Part shown: positions 1 through 11,565 of the stretch, piece after piece
Numbering within the stretch: the first letter of the stretch is position 1
Layout: every line of letters begins with the position of its first letter
Origin: JABDGM01 sp963738665
GTDB lineage: Bacteria; Planctomycetota; Planctomycetia; Pirellulales; Lacipirellulaceae
Length of the DNA stretch: 64,000 nt
Direction: 5' to 3'
Assembly (NCBI GenBank): GCA_963738665.1
Contig: CAVTXL010000011.1
Location: 165,560-229,559, forward strand
Position numbers and translations under genes: made by a program
The notes under the pieces: model-generated
The model's input: the letters and a program-made list of their open reading frames with translations, nothing else
Told to the model about the DNA's origin: nothing
Database searches by the model: none

Positions 1-2
1 GC

Positions 3-83
3 GGCGACGCGCAAGGCGAACAACAACAGGTTGAGCTGAACGTAACGATGGAACGCCGCCCGCGCATCCTGCCAACGCGATGA
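3..83 (+). CDS. C-terminal end of an unidentified protein (partial)
   Basis: One frame is open from the window edge to a TGA at 81-83, giving about 26 residues rich in Gln, Glu and Arg and ending in ILPTR. It may be the tail of a gene that starts upstream. The fragment is too short to assign to a family, and the frame may be open by chance. Confidence 0.3.
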   Translation, partial: GDAQGEQQQVELNVTMERRPRILPTR

Positions 84-239
84 CGCAGCCCCCGACTTTT
101 GCATTCCTGAACGGTTAGCGGCGCCGCCGCCAAAGCGACCCCACGCGGCGAAATAGCGCCAAGAATCGCGATTCGCCCCAGTCGCGTCGGTCCAGGTCAC
201 GTCCGGCCGCATATCGTTCGTCACAGGAGGACCACCGCA

Positions 240-2182
240 GTGAGCTTTGGGTCGGCCATGGATTTGAAGGAGCAGGTGCGCCAAGCGGTCGACATCGTCG
301 AGCTCGTGGGCAGCTATGTCCAGCTCCGCCGCCAGGGCCGCAACTACGTCGCCCTCTGCCCCTGGCACGACGACAGCCGCCCCAGTCTGCACATCAACCC
401 CGAGCGGCAGTCGTTCAAGTGCTGGGTTTGCGACGTGGGCGGCGACGTCTTCAGCTTCATCATGAAGGCCGAGGGCCTGGAATTTCGCGAATCGCTCGAA
501 ATGCTCGCCGAGCGGGCCGGCATCCCACTCCGCCAGCAGGCCCGTTCCGTCTTCGACACCGGCAGCCAAACGAGCGACGCCAGCAGCGACAAACGGACTC
601 TCTATCGCCTCCTGGCCTGGGCCGAGGAGCAGTTTCACCGCTGCCTGATGTCTTCGCCCGATGGCGAGCCGGGTCGCAGTTATCTCGTCGAGCGGAAGGT
701 CTCCTCCGACAGCGCCAAGCGGTTCCACCTTGGCTTCGCGCCCAACCGCTGGGACTGGCTGCTCGAGCGGGCCCGCGGCACCGAGTGGACGCCTGCCCTT
801 TTGGAACGGGCCGGCCTCTTGCGCCGCAAAGAGCTCGACGGCGGACACTACGACTGGTTCCGCGGCCGCGTCATGTTCTCCATCCGCGACGCTGCGCAGC
901 CGGCCGATCGCCTTCGGCGGCCGCGTGCTGCCACAGCTAGCAGACGACCATGCCGCCAAATATATCAACTCGCCCGAGACGCCGCTGTTCGTCAAGAGCC
1001 GCGAGCTGTACGGCCTCGACCTGGCCCACGAGCACTTCAAAAACCCGGGCGGCGCGATCGTCATGGAAGGCTACACCGATTGCATCATGGCCCACCAAAA
1101 CGGGATTCAAAACGCCGTCGCCGTGCTCGGCGTCGCCCTCGGCGATCGCCATTTGCAACTTTTGCGCCGGTACACTGATAGCATCACTCTCATGCTCGAC
1201 GGCGACGACGCCGGCCGCAAACGCACCAACGAGATCATCGACGCGCTGCTGGCGCTGTTTGAAAGAAATGAAGTCGATTTGCGAATTCTGACCTTGCCTC
1301 AGGGAGTCGATCCGTGTGATTTTATTGCTACGCAAGGAAGCGACGCGTTCCGCCAACTGCTGACGCAGGCGGCCGACGCACTGGAACACAAGTTCAACGC
1401 AGTGACCAACGGATTGGACACGCTCACCGATACCCATCGTACGACGCAGGCCGCCGAGCAGTTGCTCGCGGCCCTTGCGCAAATCCGCCCTGCCGGCTCG
1501 GCCGCCGATTCTTCGCGGGCCATGCTTCGCGAACAGCAGATGCTCTCGCGGATCAGCCACCGCTTTCATCTGCCGGAAGAGCAGCTCCGCGGACGGCTGG
1601 TTGCGATGCGGCACGAAGTTGGCCGGCGAAGCGAAATAATAAGAACGGCAGAGCGCGAGACCAGCAGAGCAGAGGAGCACAAAGGCGGCGGCGACACGCG
1701 GGCTGCAGACAGCTCCAGTTCGCCCGTTCTTCCGCTCCACCGCTCTACCTCCGCTTGGGACCGCGACCTTTTGGAATTCATCTTCGCCGAGCCGTCCCTC
1801 CTGTCGCGACTGGGCGATGAAATCGAGCCCGCCGATTTCACCTCGCCTGTCGCTCGCCAAGTTTTCGATGCCTGTCGCGAAATGGTCGAAGAAGACGGCG
1901 ACGTTCGATTTCGGCCGTTTGCTCGCCGCGTTCGATGACCCGGCGGTGAAGAATTTCATCGTGGCGATTGACGAAGCGCGGGCGGAAAAGGGCACGACCG
2001 ACCACCAACGCATCTGGCCCGACCTGGTCGCCGCCGCCCGCCGCCGTCGCGAAGAACAACAGCGCCGCCTCGCCCTGGCCACCGCCCAAAGCGACCAAGA
2101 CGAAGCCGAACGAATGCTTGCCAGCTTCTATCAAAAAAACCGTACCAAAAACCTCAGCGAATACGAAAGGAGGAAGTCGTGA
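240..2182 (+). CDS. dnaG: DNA primase DnaG (two single-base frameshifts)
   Basis: Synthesises RNA primers for chromosome replication. The GTG at 240 is preferred over the ATG at 258 because an AGGAGG lies about 9 bases upstream. The N-terminal CHC2 zinc finger is visible as C40, H43, C61 and C64. The Toprim domain is recognisable by EGYTD near 1072 and DGDDAG near 1200. The C-terminal helicase-binding part ends in a charged tail. The frame changes near 895 (within FSIRDA / RPIAFGGR) and again near 1890 (within EEDGDV / FDFGRLL). Each is explained by one extra base, and removing both gives an uninterrupted 646-residue protein of normal DnaG length. Since dnaG is essential, sequencing error is the likeliest cause. 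The dnaG-rpoD order is the classic macromolecular-synthesis arrangement. Confidence 0.9.
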
Positions 2183-2402
2183 GTTGTTAGTAGATATTGG
2201 ATGGTAGAGAGTTGTCAGCCCCAGCAACAAAAGCTTCGTAGTCGGCCACCATCAACGATCAACTAACCGCTATCTATTATCCATCATCCGCCCAGCGTTT
2301 CAATTGCCCACGGAGGTGCAAGGCGGCATGGGCGGCGGCCGATCCGCATCGGTCATTCGCCACCTCACACCCGCCGCACAGGATGTGCGGGAGGAGCCGA
2401 AG

Positions 2403-4055
<1,653 letters not shown>

Positions 4056-4140
4056 GTGTAGACATTTCGCCGCGCGAAATGAAACCCGACCCGCGAGTCC
4101 GGCGGTCACATAAGAATCGACAATTTGTCCACCTCCACGA

Positions 4141-4172
4141 AGCCACTCGCCGTAAACGAGTGGCTCTTTTTA
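4141..4172 (+). terminator. Intrinsic terminator after rpoD
   Basis: A perfect 9-bp stem (AGCCACTCG with CGAGTGGCT, 4141-4149 and 4157-4165) is followed by CTTTTT. It lies about 85 bases after the rpoD stop, so it should end the dnaG-rpoD transcript. Confidence 0.85.
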
Positions 4173-4273
4173 ACGCTTTGCGCGAATACCACGTAAGATC
4201 AGCTAATGGTATGATGATTACGACCCGACGCTCGTAACATTTGCACCGGCAACTCAACGCCGGAGAGAGTATA

Positions 4274-4427
4274 ATGGCGAAGGCGGATTGCCGACGAGTA
4301 CCGGCTCCTACAGCGTGCGGATTAAGCCGGCAGATCAAAAGGAGCTTGAACATTTGCCGACAAGATCGCGCGAGCGAGTGGAATTCGCGGTTAGCGGCTA
4401 GTGATCCGCGACCGGGCCGATGGAAAC
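4274..4427 (+). pseudogene. RelE-family toxin remnant
   Basis: After an ATG with GGAGAG upstream, the sequence becomes recognisable in another frame as the start of a RelE/ParE-type toxin: YSVRIKPADQKELEHLP, then RERVEFAV and, after a stop and frame change, DPRPGRWKH. The C-terminal catalytic strand is missing and the reading frame is broken, so it is read as a decayed toxin gene. The assignment rests on short motif resemblance only. Confidence 0.4.
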
Positions 4428-4733
4428 ATGCATGTTGTGCGTGCCGACTGGCTGATGAATCAACTTGATGTACCGTTCGAGCGCGTGGCGGGTGATGAGC
4501 GAATCGTTGTGAGCCACGAGGGCTGACAAATCACGCTCGTGTCTTTCGACGATCTGGCTTGCCTCGAAAAGGTCGATCAAGAATTGGATGAGCGAGACGC
4601 AGACAAAGTTGCCCGTCGTTTGGCGGACCAGGGCCAGTGCCCGTCCCCTTCGTACGCTGGGCAACTTCTCGGCAAGCCACCGGCGCACGATAATAGCGGC
4701 AGGCGAAGTCTACGATTGCGCATTGAGGGTTGA
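4428..4733 (+). pseudogene. Phd/YefM-like antitoxin interrupted by an in-frame TGA
   Basis: An open frame from the ATG at 4428 reads ADWLMNQLDVPFERVAGDER, IVVSHEG, then TGA at 4524-4526. It continues in the same frame with LVSFDDLACLEKVDQELDER. The pattern ERV.GDERIVVS.EG followed by VS.DDLA.LE is typical of the DNA-binding half of Phd/YefM antitoxins. It directly follows the RelE-like remnant, which supports a dead toxin-antitoxin pair. No frameshift is needed, only one nonsense codon. The C-terminus looks degenerate. Confidence 0.45.
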
Positions 4734-4758
4734 GTTTGTCCCATTGAGGAGGCCGCGC

Positions 4759-5462
4759 ATGAGCGTTCCTGCTGTCGCATTGCGGGAGTTGCATCAAATT
4801 CATCAACAACTCGCCGAGCTGCGCGATCGCATGGAGCGCGGCCCGAAGCAGATTCCGCCCGCGAAGCTAACGTCGTCCAGCTCGAATCCCAGCTCGCCGC
4901 CGCCCGCGACCGCGTCAAACAAACCCAAATGGCGGTCGACCGCAAGCAGCTCGACCTGAAGGCCGGCGAACAAAAAGTGGTCGACCTGCGGGTCAAGCTG
5001 AACGCCGCCAACAGCAACCGTGAATACCAGGCCCTTGTCGAGCAAATCGCCGCCGCGGAAATGGCTGGCAGCGTCCTCTCCGATGAGATCATCGAAGGAC
5101 TCGAAAAAATCGACCTGCTCAACACGCAAGTCAAAGAGGCCGACACCGCCCTCGCCGCCGGCAAGCAGGAACTCGAAAAGACACGTCGCGCCATCCAAGA
5201 TACCGCCGTTTCGATTCGCGATAGCATTTCCCGGCTCGAAGGAGAGTTGGCGGTTGCCGAAAAGGCCCTCCCCGCTGACTTCAAGACCGAGTACCATCGG
5301 ATTGTCCGTGGCAAAGGGGCCGACAGCTTGTCCAACGTCGAGGACGGCGTCTGCATGGGCTGTGGTCAGCAGATTACGCTCAATATGCAGAACGAACTGA
5401 AGCTTTCACGCTTGGTGTTCTGCAAATCGTGCGGCCGGCTCCTCTACATCACCGGCGAGTGA
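4759..5462 (+). CDS. C4-type zinc-ribbon coiled-coil protein (COG1579 type; one frameshift)
   Basis: A 234-residue protein after repair. A long heptad-rich coiled coil (from LHQIHQQLAELRDRMERG to residue about 170) is followed by a C-terminal zinc ribbon with CMGCG and CKSCG motifs about 24 residues apart. This is the architecture of the widespread DUF164/COG1579 family, whose biochemical role is poorly known. The ATG at 4759 follows TTGAGGAGG. One base is missing near 4860: the second half reads in a different frame from the first, and the single-base correction joins them cleanly. It lies between rpoD and greA and ends upstream of a terminator at 5610. Confidence 0.8.
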
Positions 5463-5609
5463 ATGGATGTCGCCTTCTCGATGTTGGAGACTCAATGCTA
5501 GATCGTAATTACTGAGTCAAGCATAGCGTATCAAGCATCCAGCATCTTCCCGAAAAATCCTCTTTACAATCGCCGTCCAGGGCTGCAAAATACGGGAGTT
5601 GCCTGACCT

Positions 5610-5636
5610 GGCCCCGCCCTGGGGGCCGTTTTTTTT
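5610..5636 (+). terminator. Intrinsic terminator upstream of greA
   Basis: A GGCCCC/GGGGCC stem is followed by G and a run of eight T. It sits about 150 bases after the zinc-ribbon gene and 33 bases before greA, so it should separate the two transcripts. Confidence 0.8.
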
Positions 5637-5668
5637 GGACTCATCCGAGCGATAAGATAGGTCTCGCC

Positions 5669-6151
5669 ATGTCCGAACGCATTCCCATGACCCGTGCCGG
5701 CTATAACAAAATCAAGGCCGAGCTGGACGAGCTGCAAAACGAGAAGATGCCGGAAATCGAAAAACGCATCGCCACCGCTCGTGCCGAAGGCGACCTCAGC
5801 GAAAACGCCGAATACCACGGCGCTCGCGAATCGCAAGGCATGTTACAGGCCAAAATCAATCTGCTCCGCGACAAGCTCGCCCACGCCGTCATCATGGAGT
5901 CGGGAAAGTCGATCAAAGACGAAGTGACCTTTGGCGCCACCGTCGTCGTCAAAGACCTCGACTTCGGCGATGAGGAAGAATTCACCCTCGTCGGTGCCGG
6001 CGAAGAAGATTACGACTCCGGCCGCATTAACATCTCCAGCCCGCTAGCCCAGGGCCTCGTCGGCAAAAAAGTCGGCGAGCGGGTCGAGGTCGCCGTGCCG
6101 GCCGGCGTCAATCGTTTCGAAATCCGCGAAATACGCTTCGACGACGAATGA
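5669..6151 (+). CDS. greA: Transcription elongation factor GreA
   Basis: Rescues backtracked RNA polymerase by stimulating transcript cleavage. It has 160 residues, the usual GreA length. The N-terminal coiled-coil hairpin carries the conserved acidic tip in ARAEGDLSENAEYHGARE, and the C-terminal FKBP-like domain includes ISSPLAQGLVGKKVGE. It starts just after an intrinsic terminator and appears to be a single-gene unit, since the next gene is on the other strand. Confidence 0.95.
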   Translation: MSERIPMTRAGYNKIKAELDELQNEKMPEIEKRIATARAEGDLSENAEYHGARESQGMLQAKINLLRDKLAHAVIMESGKSIKDEVTFGATVVVKDLDFGDEEEFTLVGAGEEDYDSGRINISSPLAQGLVGKKVGERVEVAVPAGVNRFEIREIRFDDE

Positions 6152-6276
6152 TCGTTGCCGCTGCCGTAAATCCGTCATGCCACGCGCTGCGGCAAATCCA
6201 TGCCGGAGAATCCTCGACCGCGATGCCGGACTAGTACAGCGGGAATGTCCTGCGTAAGTGCGACAGCCGTGACGAA

Positions 6277-8352
6277 CTAGGCCGCGTCGATATCGTTGGT
6301 TGGCACTTCGCGCAAGTGTCGGTTTGCTGCTTCGCGCCCCGCTCGATGGCGCAACGCGCGATACGGATTCAATTTTTTGCACCGGCGCGGCACCGGTGTC
6401 GACGGTATAGTGCTGCCCGCCGATTGTTTCGGCGACGCCGGGGCGGCGGGCAGCGGATCGGCATGCTTCCAATGTCGCCGCGCAACCAGATCATGCACCG
6501 TTGCACCGAGCGCAGCTAGCCGCTGAACCGCTGTCTTTTGCCCCGTGAACGCCAGCACCTGATTCTCCTGCCTGCCGAATTCAGCCAGCACCGCAGCCAG
6601 CGCCGCCGTCCCCCGCTCGTCGAGTCGCTCAAAATGATCGTCCAGCACCAGTGGCAAATAGACGCCGCGCCGGGCGACCGCCGCCACAAGCGCAAACACG
6701 AAGCTCAAGTAAACCTGGCTGGCCTCGGCCGGCGAAAGCGATTCCAGGGCCACCGCGTCGCACGTATTCCGCACGGCCCAAGCCCGGCGTCCATCGGCGC
6801 CCAGCTCAACGCGCACTAATTGTCCGTCTGTGAGCTGGGCCAGAAAGTCGGACGCCCTCCACGGCTCGTTGCTCCAGAAATCGCTATCGTACGCCAACAG
6901 ATGCTCCCCGGCGGTTTGCTCAAGATCCTGCTGCGCATCGGCCAGCTCGCGCTGAATCTGCTCGATCGACCGCGCCGACAAGAGCCGGGCCCTCTGCCGA
7001 TCGATCGTCGTCCGCTCCTCGCGCAGCTTGCCGACGCAATTTTGCTCAAGTCGCAGCTTTTCCGAGAGCGTGAACCGCTCTTGTTCTAGCTCCAGCCGTC
7101 GTTGTTCCAGTTGCTCCGCATCGGCGGCGCTGAAAATGCCCTGCGCGTCGCCGAGCTGCTGCGCTGCTCGGCGGCGACTCGTGGCCCCTTCATTGGCGAG
7201 CGCCTGCCGGCGGTCGACGAGGTGATCGAGCTGCCGCCGTAGCTCGGCCTGCGTGCGGGCCAGGTGCTCGGCCTCGTCCGCCCAGTCGGCCGCCTCGTCC
7301 GCACGCTGCCGCGCCTCGATCAGCGCTTCCAGTCGGTTCAATTGCCGTGCGAGTGTTTCCACCATCGGCCGCAGCCGTGGATGAGCGTCCTGGCAAACGC
7401 ACTGCTGCGAAGCAGTCGCCCGCGCCAGCCGGGCCACTTCCCCGTCCAAATCGGCCGCGAGCTGCCGCGCCACGGCCATCCAGGCCCGCTGCTCGGTAAT
7501 CGACACCGCGGGCGTCTCACTCGCCGTTGCCGGGACAAGCTTCGCACGTACATTCGCTTCCCGCCGCGCCAGGTCTGCGGCTGTCGCTCGCCAGCGAGCG
7601 ATTTCCTGATCCAGCTCGGCCAAGTGTGGCTCCCACTCGTTGGCGTCGAGCGTGTGCCACCGCAGCTCGGTGTTCAGCTCCAGCCGCCGATACCGCAGCC
7701 GAGCATCCGTTTCGGCGAGTGCTGACTCCACCGCCCGCAGCCGCAACTCGATGGCGCTGGTCGCCTTCTCACCCTCACGAATTCGCCGCTCAGTTTCTCG
7801 CCGGCGGTGTTCCAGCTCGCCGCTCACCCGCCGTTCGGCAGCGACCCGAGATTCCAATTCCGCCGCCAGTGCATCGCGCTTGGCCGCCAGGTCGCTGGCC
7901 TTGCGGCCGGGCTCGCCCTGGCCGATCAGATTGCGGAACTCGCTGGCGAACTCCGCCGCGTCCGTCGAGTCAACCTGCCGGCCAGCGGCGAAATTCGTCG
8001 CGTAAACTCGCGCCAACAAACTGGCCGACAAACCGCCCAGTAGCCGCTTCACCGTCTCACGATCCACCACTTCGCCGCTCAGCGATGCGACCGTTAGACG
8101 TCCGGCCGCAGTACCGTCGTGATAGCGCCGCAATTGATAGCAGCGGCCGCCAGCCTCCAATGTGGCCTCCCCTGCGGGCGCCTCGCTCGCCGCCGGAACG
8201 CGGCCAAACACGACATGGGCCAGGAACTCAGACAGCGTCGTTTTTCCGCTGCTGGCTGGGCCCTGAATGACGTTCAGCCCAGGGAAGATGGGCGAAATTT
8301 CGAGGTCGGGCCAACCTCGCATTCCATTGAGTGCCAGTGCGGTGATTTTCAT
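6277..8352 (-). CDS. RecF/SbcC/YhaN-like AAA ATPase with long coiled coil
   Basis: A 691-residue SMC-like ATPase. The N-terminal Walker A is GPASSGKTT at residues 31-39. A long Glu/Arg-rich coiled coil fills the middle. The ABC signature LSPAEASQVYLSF is near residue 535 and the Walker B LVLDDHFERLDE near 570. The start at 8352 (MKITALALNG) is the family's natural N-terminus (DNA-repair-type KI..L.L..F/M fold); the open frame extends 60 residues further upstream without family similarity. A CVC motif in the coiled coil is not a canonical Rad50 CxxC hook. YhaN/SbcC-type proteins usually work with a calcineurin-like nuclease, but none is adjacent here. The C-terminal ~70 residues are low-complexity and basic. 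Confidence 0.8.
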   Translation of the reverse strand: MKITALALNGMRGWPDLEISPIFPGLNVIQGPASSGKTTLSEFLAHVVFGRVPAASEAPAGEATLEAGGRCYQLRRYHDGTAAGRLTVASLSGEVVDRETVKRLLGGLSASLLARVYATNFAAGRQVDSTDAAEFASEFRNLIGQGEPGRKASDLAAKRDALAAELESRVAAERRVSGELEHRRRETERRIREGEKATSAIELRLRAVESALAETDARLRYRRLELNTELRWHTLDANEWEPHLAELDQEIARWRATAADLARREANVRAKLVPATASETPAVSITEQRAWMAVARQLAADLDGEVARLARATASQQCVCQDAHPRLRPMVETLARQLNRLEALIEARQRADEAADWADEAEHLARTQAELRRQLDHLVDRRQALANEGATSRRRAAQQLGDAQGIFSAADAEQLEQRRLELEQERFTLSEKLRLEQNCVGKLREERTTIDRQRARLLSARSIEQIQRELADAQQDLEQTAGEHLLAYDSDFWSNEPWRASDFLAQLTDGQLVRVELGADGRRAWAVRNTCDAVALESLSPAEASQVYLSFVFALVAAVARRGVYLPLVLDDHFERLDERGTAALAAVLAEFGRQENQVLAFTGQKTAVQRLAALGATVHDLVARRHWKHADPLPAAPASPKQSAGSTIPSTPVPRRCKKLNPYRALRHRAGREAANRHLREVPTNDIDAA

Positions 8353-8695
8353 GGCTTGGGTCCTTGCCTCCTTGCCGCGGTTGGAGAATCGTCGCGCGAC
8401 GATAGCGAATTTGTCGAACCCAAACAACGCCGACTGGCGAGTGCTGGCACTCACTCGCCGTAGAAATTCGCACGCCGGCCGATCGCCCAGTCCACGCTCC
8501 GTCGAGCTGCAGATTCTTTGCGCAAGGCCCATGCAGGCGTAATTTCACCAACGCCGTAATGGCCCGGATCGCTCGAATCGCAGTTCACCGAGTCGCAAAT
8601 GTCAAGACTGCGCGCGCAGCCGCAACCGCTGCGGTCGTAGAGATCGGCCGTCCGTTGAAGAATCGACGGGTGCAATCGAAACGCTGCCAGCGCAA
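8353..8695. other. Intergenic, no gene seen
   Basis: About 340 bases between two minus-strand genes. No convincing coding frame, RNA gene or strong hairpin was found. It should hold the promoter of the ATPase gene and the 3' end of the transcript of the RRM gene. Confidence 0.5.
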
Positions 8696-9061
8696 TCAAT
8701 AACTGCCGCGCCGGCCGCCCCCGCCGCCCCCGCCATAGCCACGGCCGCCGCCCCCGCCGCCCCCGCCGCCATAGCCGCCACGGCCGCCGCCCCCGCCGCC
8801 GCCGCCCCGCTCTTGCCGCGGACGCGCTTCATTGACCGCTAGTGGGCGGCCTGAGTGATCTTTCAGGTTCAAGCCGTCAATTGCCGCTTTCGCTTCCGCA
8901 TCCGTGCTCATTTCGACGAAGCCGAATCCCTTGCTCCGGCCAGTCTCCCGATCCATGATCACTTCGGCGCTCTGAACCGTGCCAAACTCGGAAAACAATT
9001 GTTCCAAATCGGCATTCGTCATACCGTATGACAAATTTCCACAATACAATTTCTTTCCCAC
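8696..9061 (-). CDS. RRM-type RNA-binding protein with glycine-rich tail
   Basis: A 121-residue single-RRM protein of the bacterial/cyanobacterial Rbp type, expected to bind RNA in the cytoplasm; in other bacteria such proteins are often cold-induced. RNP2 is LYCGNL (residues 5-10) and RNP1 is KGFGFVEM (44-51). From about residue 85 the tail is almost pure Gly with Arg and Tyr (RGGYGG-type repeats). The GTG at 9061 is chosen because GGGAG precedes it and MGKKLYCGNL is the family start. The long upstream gap (9062-9800) could hold a regulated 5' leader, but none was identified. Confidence 0.9.
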   Translation of the reverse strand: MGKKLYCGNLSYGMTNADLEQLFSEFGTVQSAEVIMDRETGRSKGFGFVEMSTDAEAKAAIDGLNLKDHSGRPLAVNEARPRQERGGGGGGGGRGGYGGGGGGGGGRGYGGGGGGGRRGSY

Positions 9062-9800
9062 TGCGTTTCTCCCGTAAGCAGGGAAGAACCAACCCACCAT
9101 TAACTTTCGGGGTCGATTTGAAAGGGGCCAGCGTGGAGGCCCACCAGGAGGGACGGCCGAATGTGCATGCGGACACCCGTCGCAAAGAACGGCGGCAACG
9201 CGTTTCGTCGCACCAACCGCCGCACAGTATGTGCGATCGTCCGGAAATTGTCCAGACCTCCTGTCAATACGAAAACTCGGTCCAATTCCGAGGCGGATCT
9301 CCCGCCCGGCCGTCTGGTTTCGTGTACCGCAGGCCCTGTCCGCCGGTCCCCAAACCAGGTACCGCGATACCACCGGCGACGCCGGCAAAACGGTACACAA
9401 AACCGCACGCAACTGGTGCCGTTGAACTCTCGCACCGGCGCGGAATTTCCCGCTGTCCGCCACTCTCGACCACCAGCCCCAGCCCGTTGCAGCGCCGCGG
9501 GCCGCTACGGGTACTGGAAAATGAATAGGACGAGCCGCCGTTTCCGCGTGTCAAGTCCTGCCCTGCCGCTGAGGTTTGTCGCGGAAAATGATTGACAGCG
9601 CTTCCAAAACTAGCGATTGTAATTGCTGATCGGTTTCTATGCCTGGACGGCGCCAGCCGGACGAAGCGACGGCTCGGTATGGCCGCTGCCGTTTTTCACA
9701 AACTGGCTCGCCAGCTTCGCCATGCCGCGACCCTGGTGACCGGCGGACTGCTACGTTGCTGTCGGCGAACTGAAAGCCGGCTATGCACATTGGAGGTATC
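9062..9800. other. Intergenic between divergent genes, no gene seen
   Basis: About 740 bases between the minus-strand RRM gene and the plus-strand GH43 gene. Open frames here lack family resemblance or a good start. The region probably holds both promoters. Confidence 0.5.
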
Positions 9801-11380
9801 ATGAGACTGCCTTTGGTATTGGCGAATCTTTTGCTGGCCGCGCCGGCTTTCGCGCTCGATGGCCAGGTCCAAATCCACGATCCGTCCACGATCGCCTTCT
9901 GCGACGGCAAGTATTACACCTACGGCACGGGCGGCACGCCTCTCGTCTCCGACGACGGCTGGACCTGGCGCAGCGGCACGAGGGCCGCGCGCACCGGCGC
10001 CGCCCCTGACGTGATCCACATCGGCGACCGCTACTTCATGTACATTTCCGGCGTCACGATGATCTCCAGCAAGTCGCTCGATCCCCAGTCGCCCGACTAC
10101 AAATGGGAGGATGGTGGACGCATCGCCGGCTCCGAAGGGCCGGAAGATTTCATCAATCCCATCGATCCGGCGCCTTCCTCGACCCAACCACAGGCCGGCT
10201 CTGGCTCACGTACGGCTCCTATTATGGCTACACCCGTTTGGTCGAGCTCGACCCCCACACCGGCAAGCGCCTTCACCCCGATCAGCCGGCGGAAAACATC
10301 GGCATCAATCTGGAAGCTACCACGATGATTTATCGCGATGACTGGTACTATCTCCTTGGCACTCACGGCAGTTGCTGCGCCGGCGGCAGCTCGGGCTACA
10401 ATATTCGCGTCGGCCGCGCCAAGCACGTCACTGGCCCGTTCGTCGACAACATGGACGTGCCTCTGCTCGAAGGTGGCGGCAAGCTGCTTATCGGTTCGGG
10501 CGGCCGAGTCGTCGGTCCCGGCCACTTTGGCCTGATCGACCTGGGCGACGAAGTCCAAAAATTCTCGATGCATTGGGAAGCCGACCTCGACCGCGGCGGG
10601 GCCAGCGTGCTCGATATCCGCCCCCTCCTATGGAAAGACGGCTGGCCGATCGCCGGCGAAAACCTCAAGGAAGGCACGTACGAAATTGAATCAGTCCGCA
10701 CTGGGACGGCGCTGCAGTTGGCAGTCGAAGACACGCCCGTCGGCGGCCGCCGTGGCCGTGGCGGCCGCGGACGTGGCGGCCGAGGTCCAGCCGACGGTGC
10801 TGTTGGCCGCGGCCAAGGAGGGCCAGGGGCGCCAGCGGCGGTGCAGGCGGATCAAGGCACGCCAGCCGGCGACAACGCGGCCGGCGGTGACGCCGCCGGA
10901 CGCGGCAACGGCCGAGGCACGCAGCGCCGCGGCGGTGGCCGCGGCCTGTTTGGCGGCCAGGGCGGCGTGATTCCGAACCAGGACGTCGCCCAAGTCTCCG
11001 CCAATTGGCCCGCCGGCAACATCGACGTTCGGCTGTCCAATTACATGCTGCAGGCGCAGCAGAAATGGACCGTTGCACCCGTCGCCGATGCCGGCGGCTT
11101 CCTCGGCTCGCCCTTTTTCAAGATTATGATCAGCGGCACCGACCGCGCGCTGGCCGCGACCGAAGACGGCGAATTGGTCACAGTCCCCGCCTTCACCGGC
11201 GGCCCACAGCAGCTCTGGCAAATCGACCAGCTCACCGACGGCACGTACCGCATCATGCCCAAGGCAGCTCTGAATTCCAAAGAGCGGCTCGCCCTGTCAG
11301 CAATCGGCAGCAGCTCCGCGACGCTGTCGAAATTCGACCCTAACAGTGACAAACAACGCTGGCTGTTCAAAACGCCGTAG
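9801..11380 (+). CDS. Secreted GH43-like glycoside hydrolase with Arg/Gly-rich insert (one frameshift)
   Basis: A secreted protein of 526 residues after repair. TGGAGG precedes the ATG at 9801, and the signal peptide is MRLPLVLANLLLAAPAFA. Five-bladed propeller features of GH43 (arabinanases/xylosidases) are visible: IHDPSTIAFCDGKYYTYGTG near the N-terminus, DGW.W, and GSGGRVVGPGHFG with YEIESV further on. The C-terminal part resembles a ricin-type or AbfB-like sugar-binding module, ending in WLFKTP. A roughly 75-residue Arg/Gly-rich stretch (about 10740-10960) is inserted between the catalytic and sugar-binding parts. One base is missing near 10175, in a CCGG/GCG context that should read GGG. 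The exact substrate cannot be told. Confidence 0.75.
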
Positions 11381-11469
11381 CAACCCGGTAGCGATCGAAT
11401 CCAGGGAATACAAGCCTAGCGAAATTGAAGCCCATAATTTCTACGCCCTGAATAGGCAGCGTGTGACAG

Positions 11470-11488
11470 CCCAGGCCAAAGGCCTGGG
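11470..11488. repeat. Intergenic hairpin CCCAGGCC/GGCCTGGG, copy 1
   Basis: An 8-bp perfect inverted repeat with a 3-base loop (AAA). The same stem recurs at 20283-20301 with loop CAA, so it is a dispersed intergenic repeat of this genome rather than a gene-specific terminator. Confidence 0.7.
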
Positions 11489-11565
11489 TAAGCTGTGCTA
11501 ATACATTACGTTAGCCCTGTAAGGACGTGATACACGTTCGTAAATTACTAAATGATGTGATTCCC

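Noticed and set aside
240..2182. Programmed frameshifting in dnaG and other genes
   Set aside because: The sites share no slippery motif and occur in unrelated genes and in both directions. Single-base sequencing error explains them better.
4524..4526. Selenocysteine at the in-frame TGA of the antitoxin-like gene
   Set aside because: Antitoxins of this type have no selenoprotein members and no SECIS-like hairpin was seen right after the codon. A nonsense mutation is simpler.
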